Below are positions 8,728 to 17,941 of a stretch of DNA of 40,471 bases, piece by piece (position 1 is the first letter of the stretch; the number at the start of each line of letters is the position of its first letter). The translations under genes were made by a program, and so were the position numbers. Below the pieces are notes generated by a model. It did no database searches. It saw only the letters and a program-made list of their open reading frames with translations, and was not told the origin of the DNA. Source of the DNA: Parasedimentitalea denitrificans (lineage in GTDB: Bacteria > Pseudomonadota > Alphaproteobacteria > Rhodobacterales > Rhodobacteraceae); contig NZ_QHLQ01000026.1 of the NCBI RefSeq assembly GCF_011813015.1, forward strand, positions 1-40,471. The letters run 5' to 3'.

Positions 8728-9681
8728 TCAGCGCCGGTGCATCAGCCGAGGGTTCGACAAGGTCGAAAGCACATCGGCGGTGAGATTAAGTAGGACATAA
8801 GCAGAGGCAAAGATCAGCGCCACGGCCTGTACCACTGGAATGTCGCGACGCGACACGCTGTCGACCATCAACTGGCCAAGACCGGGATAGACAAACACCA
8901 CCTCGACCACGACCACACCGGTGATCAGATAGGCTAGGTTCAGCGCCACCACATTGATGATCGGTGCCAGCGCATTAGGCAACGCATGACGCAGGATCAC
9001 CCGGATCGGGCTCATCCCTTTAAGGCGTGCCATTTCGATATAGGGACTGGCCAGCAAGTTGATAATTGCCGCCCGGGTCATCCGCATCATGTGGGCCGTC
9101 ACCACCAAGGTCAGGGTCAGCGCTGGCAGGAAGCAGCGGTATAATGTTTCGCCGAAACTGATGCCTTCAGACAGTCGCACAATCGACGGGAACATGCCGG
9201 ACTGCGCAAACCAGAGGATCAGAATGTAGGCGACGAAGAATTCAGGGAACGAGATCGACGTCAGCGCCAGAGCGTTCGACATCCGGTCAAAGATCGAATT
9301 GCGGAACAGCGCGGCCAGAATGCCCAGAGCCAAGGACAAGGGTACCGCCATCGCAGCCGCGTAAAGAGCCAGGAACAGCGTATTGCCCAATCGCTTGGTG
9401 ATCAGCTCGATCACCGGTTGCCCGTTAGCCAGTGAGTTTCCGAAATCGCCCTGTAACACTCCGCCTAGCCAACTGACATAGCGTGTGTGAAAGGGCTGAT
9501 CGAGCCCCAGATCGCGGCGAATTGCGGCGATGGTTTCGGGTGTTGCGGATTGACCGAGAATAGCCTCGGCGAAATCGCCGGGCAACAATTCGGTAGCACC
9601 AAAAATCAAGAGTGAGACCACAAAAAGCGTCAAAAAGCCAAGGGCGAGACGCTGGGCGATCATGCGCCAGACATGAGCCAT
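8728..9681 (-). CDS. ABC importer permease, DppB type
   Basis: An inner-membrane permease of 317 residues. It shows the N-terminal helix AQRLALGFLTLFVVSLLIFG, the GDFAEAILGQSATPETIAAI periplasmic segment typical of OppB/DppB, and an EAA loop (YIEMARLKGMSPIRVILRHALPNA). It forms the heterodimeric channel with the DppC-type subunit. It follows the binding-protein gene after a 110-base spacer containing a stem-loop, which probably lowers its expression relative to the binding protein. Confidence 0.92.
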   Translation of the reverse strand: MAHVWRMIAQRLALGFLTLFVVSLLIFGATELLPGDFAEAILGQSATPETIAAIRRDLGLDQPFHTRYVSWLGGVLQGDFGNSLANGQPVIELITKRLGNTLFLALYAAAMAVPLSLALGILAALFRNSIFDRMSNALALTSISFPEFFVAYILILWFAQSGMFPSIVRLSEGISFGETLYRCFLPALTLTLVVTAHMMRMTRAAIINLLASPYIEMARLKGMSPIRVILRHALPNALAPIINVVALNLAYLITGVVVVEVVFVYPGLGQLMVDSVSRRDIPVVQAVALIFASAYVLLNLTADVLSTLSNPRLMHRR

Positions 9682-9739
9682 CTGTCCTAGTTCCTCCGTG
9701 TATCCGGCAGCTTATTATTGTTATCTGCCGCCGGGAAAA

Positions 9740-9767
9740 CAGCCCCGAAGCATACACCTCGGGGCTG
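9740..9767 (-). terminator. Intercistronic stem-loop / partial terminator after the binding-protein gene
   Basis: A perfect 9-base stem (CAGCCCCGA / TCGGGGCTG, 10-base loop) is followed on the minus strand by TTTTC. Such structures after a solute-binding-protein gene usually allow partial read-through and protect the upstream mRNA, giving more binding protein than permease. The T-run is short, so I read it as an attenuator rather than a full stop. Confidence 0.6.
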
Positions 9768-9791
9768 CAAGTATTTATAGAGTAGCGGTAT

Positions 9792-11366
9792 TTACGCGAA
9801 CCACCAACGCTCAGCGATGCGGAACCCATCCATGGTCCAGTTCGGGGCAACTTTCTCTGGTGTTGCCACTGCGTTGGTATGCGCCATCACATAGCTGGCA
9901 AACATCGGGATAACGGTACTGCCTTCGTCGCGGACTAAGCCTTGCATTTCGACATACATCTCACGACGCTTGTCGTTGTCCAGCTCAGAGCGAGCTGCTG
10001 CCAGCAGCTCGTCAAAGCGGGCATTTTCCCAGAAGCTTTCGTTCCAGTTTACGCCTGACTTATAGGCGGTGCTGAACATCCAGTCTTCGGTTGGACGGCC
10101 ACCCCAGTAGCTGGCGACAAATGGCTTCTTCATCCAGACGTTGGACCAGTATCCATCGCTTGGCTCACGGGTGACTTTCAGATTGATGCCAGCAGCGGCT
10201 GATTTTTCCGACATCAAAACGCCAGCATCCACAGCGCCACCAAAAGCAGCATCGCTAACCGACAGTTCCAGATCGATTGAATCCATTCCGGCCTGCTTTA
10301 GGTACCATTTGGCCTTGTCCGCATCATAAGTACGCTGCTCAATCGCGTCGCCAGCGTGGAACCGGTTGGCAGTGCTGATTGGGTGGTCGTTACCAACAGA
10401 GCCATATCCGTTCAGGATTTTCTCAACCAGCTCTTCGCGGTCGATCGCGTGCTTCATCGCCATCCGGACATTGTTGTCGCTGAATGGTGCCGCACGGGAA
10501 TCCATTGGGAATACATAGTGCTGCGAGCCAGTAACCGACAGAACATTGATGTTCGGAGCGCGCTTCAGCAGGTGGACAGTGTTCAGGTCAACCCGGTCGA
10601 TCACGTCAACCTGACCACTGATCAAAGCGTTCTGACGGGCAGCGCCATCAACGATTGGCAGCAGTTCAATGCCGTCAAAGTGTGCCCGGTCCGACTTCCA
10701 GTAGTTCGGGTTGCGGGTCATTTTGGCTTCGACACCGGCTTCGAAGTGATCAACGACGTATGGGCCACAGCCGTCAGTTGTTGTTGGGTCAATCGCGCCG
10801 TCTTTGGCTGGCAGCATTGCGATGTGGTAATCTGACATGATGAACGGGAAGTCAGCATTGCCAGCGTCCAGTGTCACGACGACAGTATGGCTGCCCTCGG
10901 ATTTGATGTCAGTGATGCCATCTACGATTGGCTTGGCAGCTGACTTACTGTCTTCACCACGGTGGTAGTTGATTGAGGCGATCACGTCTTCTGCATCCAG
11001 CGCTTTGCCGGAATGGAAGGTCACACCCTGACGGATTTTGAACGTCCATGTCGCAGCATCGGCAGAGGCTTCCCAGCTTTCAGCGATTTCAGGCTGCAAC
11101 GCGCCATCAGCGTCGATCTCGGTCAGGTAGTTGTGACGCGAGGTTGCAAACACCTGCGAATAGGCATTGTCCCATGAGCCCGGATCCAAGCTGTCCGAAG
11201 TGCTACCATGACCCATGCCAATGCGCAGGATACCGCCTTTTTTGGGTTCAGCCGAAGCTGCACGCATGCCAGCCGGCAGGATCAAGGCCGCCGCGCCCAG
11301 CGCCGTTGCGCCGCGTAGTACGCTGCGTCGGGACAGGCCCGCGCTGCGGTTGATTGAGTTGGTCAT
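9792..11366 (-). CDS. ABC transporter substrate-binding protein, family 5, Tat-exported
   Basis: The periplasmic ligand-binding component of the operon's importer; 524 residues, standard for SBP family 5 (peptides, nickel, opines). The N-terminus carries a twin-arginine signal (SRRSVLRGATALGAAALILP, cleavage probably near ASAEP), so it is probably exported folded. The mature part begins with KKGGILRIGMGHGS, and the family pattern WTFKIRQGVTFHSGK is clear. GGAG precedes the ATG at 11366. It is first in the operon, and its promoter should lie in 11367-11615. The ligand is unknown. Confidence 0.93.
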   Translation of the reverse strand: MTNSINRSAGLSRRSVLRGATALGAAALILPAGMRAASAEPKKGGILRIGMGHGSTSDSLDPGSWDNAYSQVFATSRHNYLTEIDADGALQPEIAESWEASADAATWTFKIRQGVTFHSGKALDAEDVIASINYHRGEDSKSAAKPIVDGITDIKSEGSHTVVVTLDAGNADFPFIMSDYHIAMLPAKDGAIDPTTTDGCGPYVVDHFEAGVEAKMTRNPNYWKSDRAHFDGIELLPIVDGAARQNALISGQVDVIDRVDLNTVHLLKRAPNINVLSVTGSQHYVFPMDSRAAPFSDNNVRMAMKHAIDREELVEKILNGYGSVGNDHPISTANRFHAGDAIEQRTYDADKAKWYLKQAGMDSIDLELSVSDAAFGGAVDAGVLMSEKSAAAGINLKVTREPSDGYWSNVWMKKPFVASYWGGRPTEDWMFSTAYKSGVNWNESFWENARFDELLAAARSELDNDKRREMYVEMQGLVRDEGSTVIPMFASYVMAHTNAVATPEKVAPNWTMDGFRIAERWWFA

Positions 11367-11615
11367 ATTATCACTCCACTGTTTTTTGTCGTTATTGTGT
11401 TGTTATTATCCGGTATTGCAACACGTTTCCGGTGCAACCCATGTTCTAAATCCTTACTCTTCGCAACCGTGGCGACGCCACAAAACGCTCATCCACGGCA
11501 ATCTGTCGAGATTTAAGATAGCTTTGGTTCGGGGCTGGGTTGGGTCAAACGCGACCTGTCTCATCAATCTAACGACTCCCCCCTCTGATGAGGATTCATA
11601 TAAGGACCCACAAGT
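11367..11615 (-). promoter_or_regulatory. Leader/promoter region of the ABC importer operon
   Basis: A 249-base gene-free stretch between the end of the BatD-like gene and the binding-protein ATG. It must hold the importer promoter if the operon is independent of the Bat operon. I see no convincing palindrome or terminator; only a weak TTGC/GCAA pairing near 11415-11435. The ribosome binding site GGAG lies about ten bases before the ATG. Confidence 0.35.
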
Positions 11616-12920
11616 TTATTGATTGAGCTCGGGCAAGGCAGAAGCCGCCTTTGCACGACGAACATGTTCCCTTGCCTTACGGCACAGGACTTTGAATTGC
11701 TTCGCAACCTCCTCCCAATCATGATCAGAGTTCGCGCCCCTGCTCACCGTACCATCAGTTTTCGGTCCATAGGAATTTCGGCCAATGTCGGCCATTGACT
11801 TTTCAAATTCCAGCAGCTCTGTCGCGCTAAGGCGCGGGTAATGCCGACACCATAGTGTCAGTTGGCCCATCAGCAGATCCAAACTTTGCGATCGGATCGC
11901 TCGGTGCACCGCTAGGCGCGCGTAATTCTCTGATCCATGCCATCGCTTCACCAGTGTTTTCACACCCTTCTTTAATCTGGGTAAAACCTTGCTCCCCAAC
12001 CAAATCAGCACAAAGAGAAACACCAACGACGTCAGCACCAAAATCACAACTTGGCGACGCTCCATTTGCGGCGCTGGCGGCTCATCTATCTGAAATGTCA
12101 CTCCCGTTAGGCGGGCAGTTTCGATTGTGCCAGTCGTCAGATTGAACCAATCCATTTCTATCGGCGGTAAGGTTACCTCCCCGCCCGACTGAGCCAGATA
12201 GGTAATTTCTTCGCTACGGCTTCCTGACAGAATTCCGGCAACCTCGGTCTCCTCTACTGTGGGGTCCTTGGGGTAGGCCCGTAGTGGAGGCACGTTGTCT
12301 GTGTCCGGGTCATCGAAGGTTTCTATCAAGTCAGAGATCAACGCCGGAATCAGGATCGCTGTAGTACCGTCGATCTGCGCCGTCACCCGTCGCGTCACGG
12401 TTTCACCAACAGCCAAATGCCCTGTTTCAGCCAGCTCTTGCTCCAGTGAAAAGCCCGTGGCGATGATCACAGGGGCGGTCATGTCCCCCGCCCCATCGGG
12501 CAACACCGCCTGAAACTCAATCGGTTCAACGGTCAGATCCACTTGAACTGGCTGCGCTTTATCATCGGCGTAGGTAAGGCTGATAGTTTGCTCGGGGATG
12601 CGATAGGAGGCCGGTTCCAGTGGATAGATCCTATAGGTCCGCGTTGTGCCAGACCATGTTTGCCCAGACACTGTTTCACTGATGGGGTGAGTGGATTTCT
12701 CTGGGAGCCGCACCAAAAGGCCGGGTTGCTCAAAATTAGGATAGATTGGTGGTTTTGGCATCCAGGTAGGAACAAGGATCTTCACGCGCAGAGTTATCGG
12801 CTGTCCAACGATATACGGCGCGTCGGACAGGGTTACCTGCACCTGCGGCTGGTCCTGTGCCGCAACTTGCATGCCGAACAAAAGGCAGGCCATAGTGAAG
12901 AGAGCACGCAGGGAAGTCAT
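11616..12920 (-). CDS. BatD-like protein
   Basis: An exported, membrane-anchored protein of 434 residues. The signal peptide is MTSLRALFTMACLLFGMQVAAQ. It has a long beta-rich periplasmic part (residues ~25-280), one transmembrane helix (VVILVLTSLVFLFVLIWLGS, ~290-310) and a cytoplasmic tail. The opening VQVTLSDAPYIVGQPITLRV is typical of BatD proteins. It overlaps the upstream VWA-TPR gene by four bases (ATGA) and is last in the operon. BatD proteins act with VWA partners in envelope stress or complex assembly; the exact role is not known here. Confidence 0.82.
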   Translation of the reverse strand: MTSLRALFTMACLLFGMQVAAQDQPQVQVTLSDAPYIVGQPITLRVKILVPTWMPKPPIYPNFEQPGLLVRLPEKSTHPISETVSGQTWSGTTRTYRIYPLEPASYRIPEQTISLTYADDKAQPVQVDLTVEPIEFQAVLPDGAGDMTAPVIIATGFSLEQELAETGHLAVGETVTRRVTAQIDGTTAILIPALISDLIETFDDPDTDNVPPLRAYPKDPTVEETEVAGILSGSRSEEITYLAQSGGEVTLPPIEMDWFNLTTGTIETARLTGVTFQIDEPPAPQMERRQVVILVLTSLVFLFVLIWLGSKVLPRLKKGVKTLVKRWHGSENYARLAVHRAIRSQSLDLLMGQLTLWCRHYPRLSATELLEFEKSMADIGRNSYGPKTDGTVSRGANSDHDWEEVAKQFKVLCRKAREHVRRAKAASALPELNQ

Positions 12921-14443
12921 CTTTGCGCCTCCGAATGTTCCAGCAGGAACCGGCTGCGCAGGAAATCTCCCATGTCGGTATCAATGGCCGACATCCATTG
13001 ATCACCAGTCAATGGTGCGGCATCCTCCTTTGGTACGACAATGCTGCTGTCCGCGCCTCGGGTTGCTTCGTTATCGAACACCACATCGTCGGCACCTATA
13101 CCGGTATCTTCACCGGTGTCTGATTGCTCTCTCGTGGTCTCCACAAACTCCAATACGGCACGGGCAACTTCCAAGTTGTTCTGAGCTTCGGGATAATCCG
13201 GGCGACGTTTCAGAGCGGTTTCGAACGCAGCGATTGCTGGACGGTACTGCCGGTTTCGGATCAGCGCCATGCCCTCGGCCAGCGCTGCCTCAGGACTGTC
13301 GATTTTAGTAAAGACCTGAGCCGCCTCATCATATTGACCGGCTCTAGACTTGGCATATCCACGCCAATACGGATCAGCAAACAGCTCTCCGGCCTTGGCA
13401 AATTCTAGGTCATCATAGGCACGCTGCCCCTGTTGGTCTGGTGTCAAAAACCAATCCATCCAACCGTCAGCACGTGCTGCCCTCGGACTAAACCCCGCCA
13501 GCACCACTGCTGCAACCATCACCCAGCGCATGGTCCACCCCCGCCGAAACCAGATCAGCGCCAAGGCTGCCACCGGCCAAGCAAACAGCCAGCCCCGATC
13601 CTGCCAACGTAGACGTTCATCACCAGCCAATGCCGCAATATAAACGGCCCTTAGGCGCCGTTTGATATGGGCCATATCCGCGTCATCTGCTGTCAGCCGG
13701 ATCACATCAGCGTTCGACACTCTGTTTAGCTGTGGCAATGAAACACTGTCTGGGGCTGTAACTAGAAAAATTACTGGCGGGCGTGGCCGGTCATTGTCTT
13801 GCTCAAATGCAGCCAGATCCGATGGATCAAAATCATCCAGCAAGAACAATATCGCTCCAGGCGTGTCAGCCGTACTCAACACGTCTTGGGCTAGAACCAA
13901 GGCAGCCCCCGCATCATTGCCTGCAACCGGCATGATGTCTGGCGACAGCCCATCCAGCAAAGGTCGTAGAATATTGGCGTCTTCGGTCAACGGCGATACC
14001 CGGTGGGCTGATCCTGCGTAGGCAATGACCGCCGTGCGTGCTCCAGCACGCTGAGTGATCAGGTCTTGCAGCTTGAACCGGGCACGATCCAACCGCGACG
14101 GCGTCAAGTCGGTGTTCAACATGCTGTCAGTGACCTTTAGCGCCACCACGAGCGGCGCTGAGTTTGCCAGCAACGGATTTGGCTCGCGGCTCCATGTGGG
14201 GCCAGCCACAGCCAGCACCAACAGACCTGCCGCCAGCAGCACACCATCAATGGGTCGCAACCGTTGTTGCGCCGCCCCACCGACCTGCAGTGCAGCCTGC
14301 AGATGTGAGGCAATCGAACTGGCCTGTGAGCTGTTTTGGTACTTGGGCTGAGATCTTATCCAAAACCAAAGCCCGATAATCACCGGGATCAGCACCAACC
14401 ACACCGGACGCAAAAAGTGGAAGTGATCAAGCGCTTCGATCAT
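12917..14443 (-). CDS. VWA and TPR protein (BatB-BatC type fusion) with degenerate MIDAS
   Basis: An inner-membrane protein of 508 residues. It has two N-terminal helices (WLVLIPVIIGLWFW; GVLLAAGLLVLAVAGP), a periplasmic VWA domain (~97-280), a further helix pair, and then TPR repeats (~340-430, e.g. YRPAIAAFETALKRRPDYPE). It ends in the QWMSAIDTDMGDFLRSRF tail common to this group. The metal-site motif expected as DxSxS reads K-V-T-D-S at 103-107, so metal-dependent ligand binding is doubtful. It overlaps both operon neighbours by four bases. It probably pairs with the VWA protein encoded upstream, which has an intact site. Confidence 0.88.
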   Translation of the reverse strand: MIEALDHFHFLRPVWLVLIPVIIGLWFWIRSQPKYQNSSQASSIASHLQAALQVGGAAQQRLRPIDGVLLAAGLLVLAVAGPTWSREPNPLLANSAPLVVALKVTDSMLNTDLTPSRLDRARFKLQDLITQRAGARTAVIAYAGSAHRVSPLTEDANILRPLLDGLSPDIMPVAGNDAGAALVLAQDVLSTADTPGAILFLLDDFDPSDLAAFEQDNDRPRPPVIFLVTAPDSVSLPQLNRVSNADVIRLTADDADMAHIKRRLRAVYIAALAGDERLRWQDRGWLFAWPVAALALIWFRRGWTMRWVMVAAVVLAGFSPRAARADGWMDWFLTPDQQGQRAYDDLEFAKAGELFADPYWRGYAKSRAGQYDEAAQVFTKIDSPEAALAEGMALIRNRQYRPAIAAFETALKRRPDYPEAQNNLEVARAVLEFVETTREQSDTGEDTGIGADDVVFDNEATRGADSSIVVPKEDAAPLTGDQWMSAIDTDMGDFLRSRFLLEHSEAQR

Positions 14444-15432
14444 GCCTTTGATCCTTGGCCATGTCGCAAGCTGCGCAGGTGAAGAACAGTTGAGGTGACA
14501 AGGATGAGCAGCAAGGCAATGGCTAGGGGAATATGTGCCAGACTTTCACGCGGACGAAACGACTGGGTTTCGGTCTCACGTGGGTTCAATGCGTCGATCT
14601 GGTCATAGACCTGTTTCAACCCCGCCTCGTTATCGGCAAAGAAATATGATCCACCCGTTCGGTCTGCAATATCCGCAAGCGCAGCCAGATCAACCCGGCC
14701 TTCGCCACTCGCCTCTGGGTCGCCAACACCGATAGTGGTTATTGTCACCCCTTTCTGGGCTGCAAACGTTGCCGCATTCACCGGCGTCATTTTGCTCGAT
14801 GTGTCAGCCCCATCACTCAGCAGGATGACCAGCCGTTGTTCCACCTCGCTGGATTCAAAACTGCGAATGGCCAGGCCAATCGCATCACCCAGCGCGGTTT
14901 GCGGCCCGGCCATGCCCACCACGGTCTGATCCAGAAACCCCTGCAAACTGTCCAGATCTTCGGTAAATGGTGCCTGCACAAAGGCGCGAGAACCAAATAT
15001 GATCAGGGACATTCGGTCGGCATCTCGTTCGGAAATGAACTCAGCCATCACGTCCTTGACCACGGCCAACCGCTGTTTGGGCTTGCCATCTGGGGTCAGA
15101 AAATCGCGTTCATCCATTGAACCAGATATATCTAACGCCAGCACAATATCGCGGGCGGCGCTGGTGATTACGATCGGCTCACCCAACCGTTCAGGGCGCG
15201 CTAGGCTCAGTACAACAAATCCCCAAACCACAATGGCCGCGATCATTTGCACCGGCCTGCGACGCAGCACCACCGCACCCGGTTGCGGCTTTAGGTCGGC
15301 GGCCTCGGTCACCCGACGGAAAAACGGAATGCGTATTGCGGCCACCCGGTTGCGCCAAGGCGGGGCAAAGCGCCAGACCAACCAAGGCAATGGCAACAGG
15401 CCCAGCGCCCAAGGGAAGGCCAGAGTCAGCAT
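14440..15432 (-). CDS. VWA-domain membrane protein (BatA type)
   Basis: A 330-residue inner-membrane protein with N-terminal helices, a VWA domain from ~residue 94, and a C-terminal helix (LAHIPLAIALLLILVTSTVL). The metal-ion-dependent adhesion motif is intact (DISGSM, D101/S103/S105), followed by ILLSDGADTSSK. I place the start at ATG 15432, seven bases inside the upstream gene; the longer frame to 15468 would overlap by 43 bases. It is a core member of the MoxR/Bat operon, where the AAA+ ATPase and VWA proteins are thought to act together as a chaperone-like assembly system. Confidence 0.9.
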   Translation of the reverse strand: MLTLAFPWALGLLPLPWLVWRFAPPWRNRVAAIRIPFFRRVTEAADLKPQPGAVVLRRRPVQMIAAIVVWGFVVLSLARPERLGEPIVITSAARDIVLALDISGSMDERDFLTPDGKPKQRLAVVKDVMAEFISERDADRMSLIIFGSRAFVQAPFTEDLDSLQGFLDQTVVGMAGPQTALGDAIGLAIRSFESSEVEQRLVILLSDGADTSSKMTPVNAATFAAQKGVTITTIGVGDPEASGEGRVDLAALADIADRTGGSYFFADNEAGLKQVYDQIDALNPRETETQSFRPRESLAHIPLAIALLLILVTSTVLHLRSLRHGQGSKA

Positions 15433-15914
15433 TCGACGGCTCCCTGTGGGTGATGTGTCAGTATCCAATCACGGGCCAGCGCAGTCAGCGCTGGATCAGC
15501 CGCAACAGGTCGCCAAGGGGCCGTCGCCAGCACCTGCCCCGGACCCGTAGAAAACCCCTCACCAGGGAAGTGAGCGTCCAAGAACCGCAACCAGTTGTCA
15601 CCATGCAGGCTTGCCACTTGCCCCCGCGGATAGGCAGCCAAAGCTGTCCGTCTAAGCAACACCGAAATTTGGGCAGGGTCTTCACCATCGCGGGTCAGTT
15701 CATTCAATTCACCCAAAGCCGCCCGGCGATAGGCATTGGCCCTATAGCGGCGCAACAGGGTCACTGCCCCCCATAGCAATAACAGCGCCACGACTAGCCC
15801 CAGCACGATCCAGCCGGATGTCTGCGGCACCATCGCCACTCGTACTGGTTCAGGAGGCGGATCCAACAGGTCCAGCAGTTCAACCAGATTCAAACCATTC
15901 AGATGATCGCTCAT
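15426..15914 (-). CDS. DUF4381-family membrane protein
   Basis: A small membrane protein of 162 residues. A short N-terminal segment (LNLVELLDLLDPPPEPV) precedes one helix (GWIVLGLVVALLLLWGAVTLL, ~33-53), followed by a cytoplasmic helical tail with RYRANAYRRAALGEL. This is the standard DUF4381 pattern, found almost only inside MoxR/DUF58/VWA operons. It overlaps the DUF58 gene by four bases. Its biochemical role is not established; its position suggests an adaptor between the VWA partners and the ATPase. Confidence 0.88.
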   Translation of the reverse strand: MSDHLNGLNLVELLDLLDPPPEPVRVAMVPQTSGWIVLGLVVALLLLWGAVTLLRRYRANAYRRAALGELNELTRDGEDPAQISVLLRRTALAAYPRGQVASLHGDNWLRFLDAHFPGEGFSTGPGQVLATAPWRPVAADPALTALARDWILTHHPQGAVEC

Positions 15915-16861
15915 CCCCCACCTGCCCGCAGACCAAAGTGCTGCATCATCTGATCGAGTGCGGGTCGTTCGGTGCCCAATGGCACCAGCGGAAACCCATA
16001 GCGTCGTGACCAGTGCTCCAATTCACGGGTTCGATTGCGAAAGGCTTGCTGCACCTTGTCGCGCAGGGCCGGATCACTAGCATCAAAATCGGCCTGCAGC
16101 TCTCCATCTGAAATTGCCGCGCGCATCCTGGCTGGCAAGTTCCGGGCCAATGGGTCGGTGACCGAAAAAAGGATCAGGTCATTTGCAGCGGCCAGTTTTC
16201 GGATCAGAGATTCACTATGACTATTTAGCCCATCAAAATCGGAAAACACCAGAACCAGCGCATTGCTGCCCGCAATACGAGCGGCCCTTTGCAACACGTC
16301 GTTCAGCTCAATTGTGTTTTGCGGGCGCAAGTCTGCATTCAGCAAGTTGTTAGCCTTGGTCACTGAATTCAGAAACCGGTGAAGAGCAACGGCGCGACGT
16401 TGTGGTCGGTGTTCTGCAATCACCTCGTCCCCGAACACAAAACCGCCAACCCGATCGCCCTGCGCCAGCACCCGCTGCGCAGCAATTGCAGCGGCTTCGG
16501 CGGCAACGACCGATTTCATGTACACCTGAGAGCCAAAGAACATCGACATCCGCTGATCCACCAGCAACAATGTCGCACGGTCGCGTTCTTCGCTGTAGAC
16601 GCGCACATAAGGTTCACCGGTACGTGCGGTCACCTTCCAATCGATGGTTCGAACATCGTCGCCTGGCATGTAATTGCGCAGCTCTTCGAAATTCAGGCCC
16701 CTACCCCGCAGCCGTGACGCATGTCGCCCGTTCAATACCGATTGTGCCGGCTGGTGCGGCAATAGGCTCAGCGAACGGGCGCGCGGTCCCAACCTGCGCA
16801 ATTGGTCGGCGCTGACCTGAATACGCGGATCGTTTTCAGTGATGGCGTCACGTTGTGACAT
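15911..16861 (-). CDS. DUF58-domain protein
   Basis: A 316-residue protein with no obvious membrane helix. The DUF58 signature is complete: LRNYMPGDDVRTIDWKVTAR followed by EPYVRVYSEERDRATLLLVD. The domain is distantly VWA-like, with LLLVDQRMSM in the metal-site position. It starts 15 bases after the MoxR stop and overlaps the DUF4381 start by four bases. DUF58 proteins are the usual second gene of MoxR operons and presumably contact the ATPase. Confidence 0.9.
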   Translation of the reverse strand: MSQRDAITENDPRIQVSADQLRRLGPRARSLSLLPHQPAQSVLNGRHASRLRGRGLNFEELRNYMPGDDVRTIDWKVTARTGEPYVRVYSEERDRATLLLVDQRMSMFFGSQVYMKSVVAAEAAAIAAQRVLAQGDRVGGFVFGDEVIAEHRPQRRAVALHRFLNSVTKANNLLNADLRPQNTIELNDVLQRAARIAGSNALVLVFSDFDGLNSHSESLIRKLAAANDLILFSVTDPLARNLPARMRAAISDGELQADFDASDPALRDKVQQAFRNRTRELEHWSRRYGFPLVPLGTERPALDQMMQHFGLRAGGG

Positions 16862-16876
16862 GCGGGCCTCGTGCGG

Positions 16877-17869
16877 TTAGGGCAATGCCACCAGTTTGAC
16901 AATTTCATCCACGACATCATCAGGCTGCTTGCCATCGCCCTGCGCCTCAAAGCTGAGCGTCAAACGGTGGCGCAGCACATTATGCACCACTGCGCGCAGA
17001 TCTTGCGGGGCAACATAGTCACGATGGTGTAGCCAGGCATGCGCTCGGCTACATTTATCCAGTGCCAGTGACGCACGCGGGCTAGAGCCAATTTCGATCC
17101 AGCGCGCCAGATCATCGCTGACGGCACCGGGCGTTCGGGTCGCTTGCACCAGATCAGCCATATAGCGATCCATTTCATCCGAGACATGAATCTGGCCAAT
17201 TTCCGCCCGCGCGGTAAAGACAGCCTCTTGTGAAATGGCCGGTGGTTTTTCTTTCTTGGGCTTGTTTCCTTTGCGACCTTCCAGGACCGCAATCTCTTCC
17301 CCACGCACCAAGCGGATCACTTCGACCTCATCCTCGACCGGTGGATAGGTAATATTGACGTGCATCAGAAAGCGATCCATCTGCGCCTCGGGCAGTGGAT
17401 AGGTGCCTTCTTGTTCAATGGGATTCTGGGTGGCCATTACCGTGAACAGCGGTTCCATTTTGTGCGTGGCGCCCGCGACGGTCACCTGCCGCTCCTCCAT
17501 CGCCTCTAGCAAGGCCGCCTGCACCTTGGCCGGAGCACGGTTGATTTCATCCGCCAGTACAATGTTGGCAAAGATAGGTCCCGGATCGAACCGGAAACTG
17601 CCGCCTTCGGCCGTCTGAGTATAAACCTCGGTTCCGGTCACATCCGACGGCAACAGATCCGGGGTGAACTGAATGCGCGAGAACTGCGCATCCAGATTTT
17701 TCGCCAGCGCCTTGATCGCACGTGTTTTGGCCAACCCCGGCAGGCCCTCGACCAATAGATTGCCATTGGCCAAAACGCCAATAACCAGACTCTCTACCAC
17801 GGCTTTCTGACCAATGATCGATTGGGCTATCCGGTCTTGCAGAGCTAAAATATCGTCATGTGCGTTCAT
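16877..17869 (-). CDS. MoxR-family AAA+ ATPase
   Basis: A cytoplasmic AAA+ ATPase of 330 residues. Walker A is EGLPGLAKT (~41-49) and Walker B is LADEINRAPAKVQAALLEAM (D107/E108), both diagnostic of MoxR. The C-terminal lid region (ASLALDKCSRAHAWLHHRDY) is present. A good GAGG lies upstream of ATG 17869. As first gene of the Bat-type operon it is the likely motor for remodelling or metal insertion into periplasmic or membrane clients of the VWA proteins (inferred from the family). A hairpin overlaps its leader, so part of its transcription may come from the phosphatase gene upstream. Confidence 0.93.
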   Translation of the reverse strand: MNAHDDILALQDRIAQSIIGQKAVVESLVIGVLANGNLLVEGLPGLAKTRAIKALAKNLDAQFSRIQFTPDLLPSDVTGTEVYTQTAEGGSFRFDPGPIFANIVLADEINRAPAKVQAALLEAMEERQVTVAGATHKMEPLFTVMATQNPIEQEGTYPLPEAQMDRFLMHVNITYPPVEDEVEVIRLVRGEEIAVLEGRKGNKPKKEKPPAISQEAVFTARAEIGQIHVSDEMDRYMADLVQATRTPGAVSDDLARWIEIGSSPRASLALDKCSRAHAWLHHRDYVAPQDLRAVVHNVLRHRLTLSFEAQGDGKQPDDVVDEIVKLVALP

Positions 17870-17890
17870 TTAGAACCTCGCTAAAGGTGT

Positions 17891-17941
17891 GGTGTGCCGT
17901 GTCATTCAAAGACTTCCGGTAGCGGCACACCGCTAACGCCA
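17891..17941 (-). other. Stem-loop spanning the phosphatase stop and MoxR leader
   Basis: Arms GGTGTGCCG (17891-17899) and CGGCACACC (17933-17941) are perfectly complementary across a 33-base loop. The structure covers the phosphatase stop codon and lies about 22 bases before the MoxR start. There is no T-run. It could be a processing or attenuation element separating the two transcription units. Confidence 0.4.
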
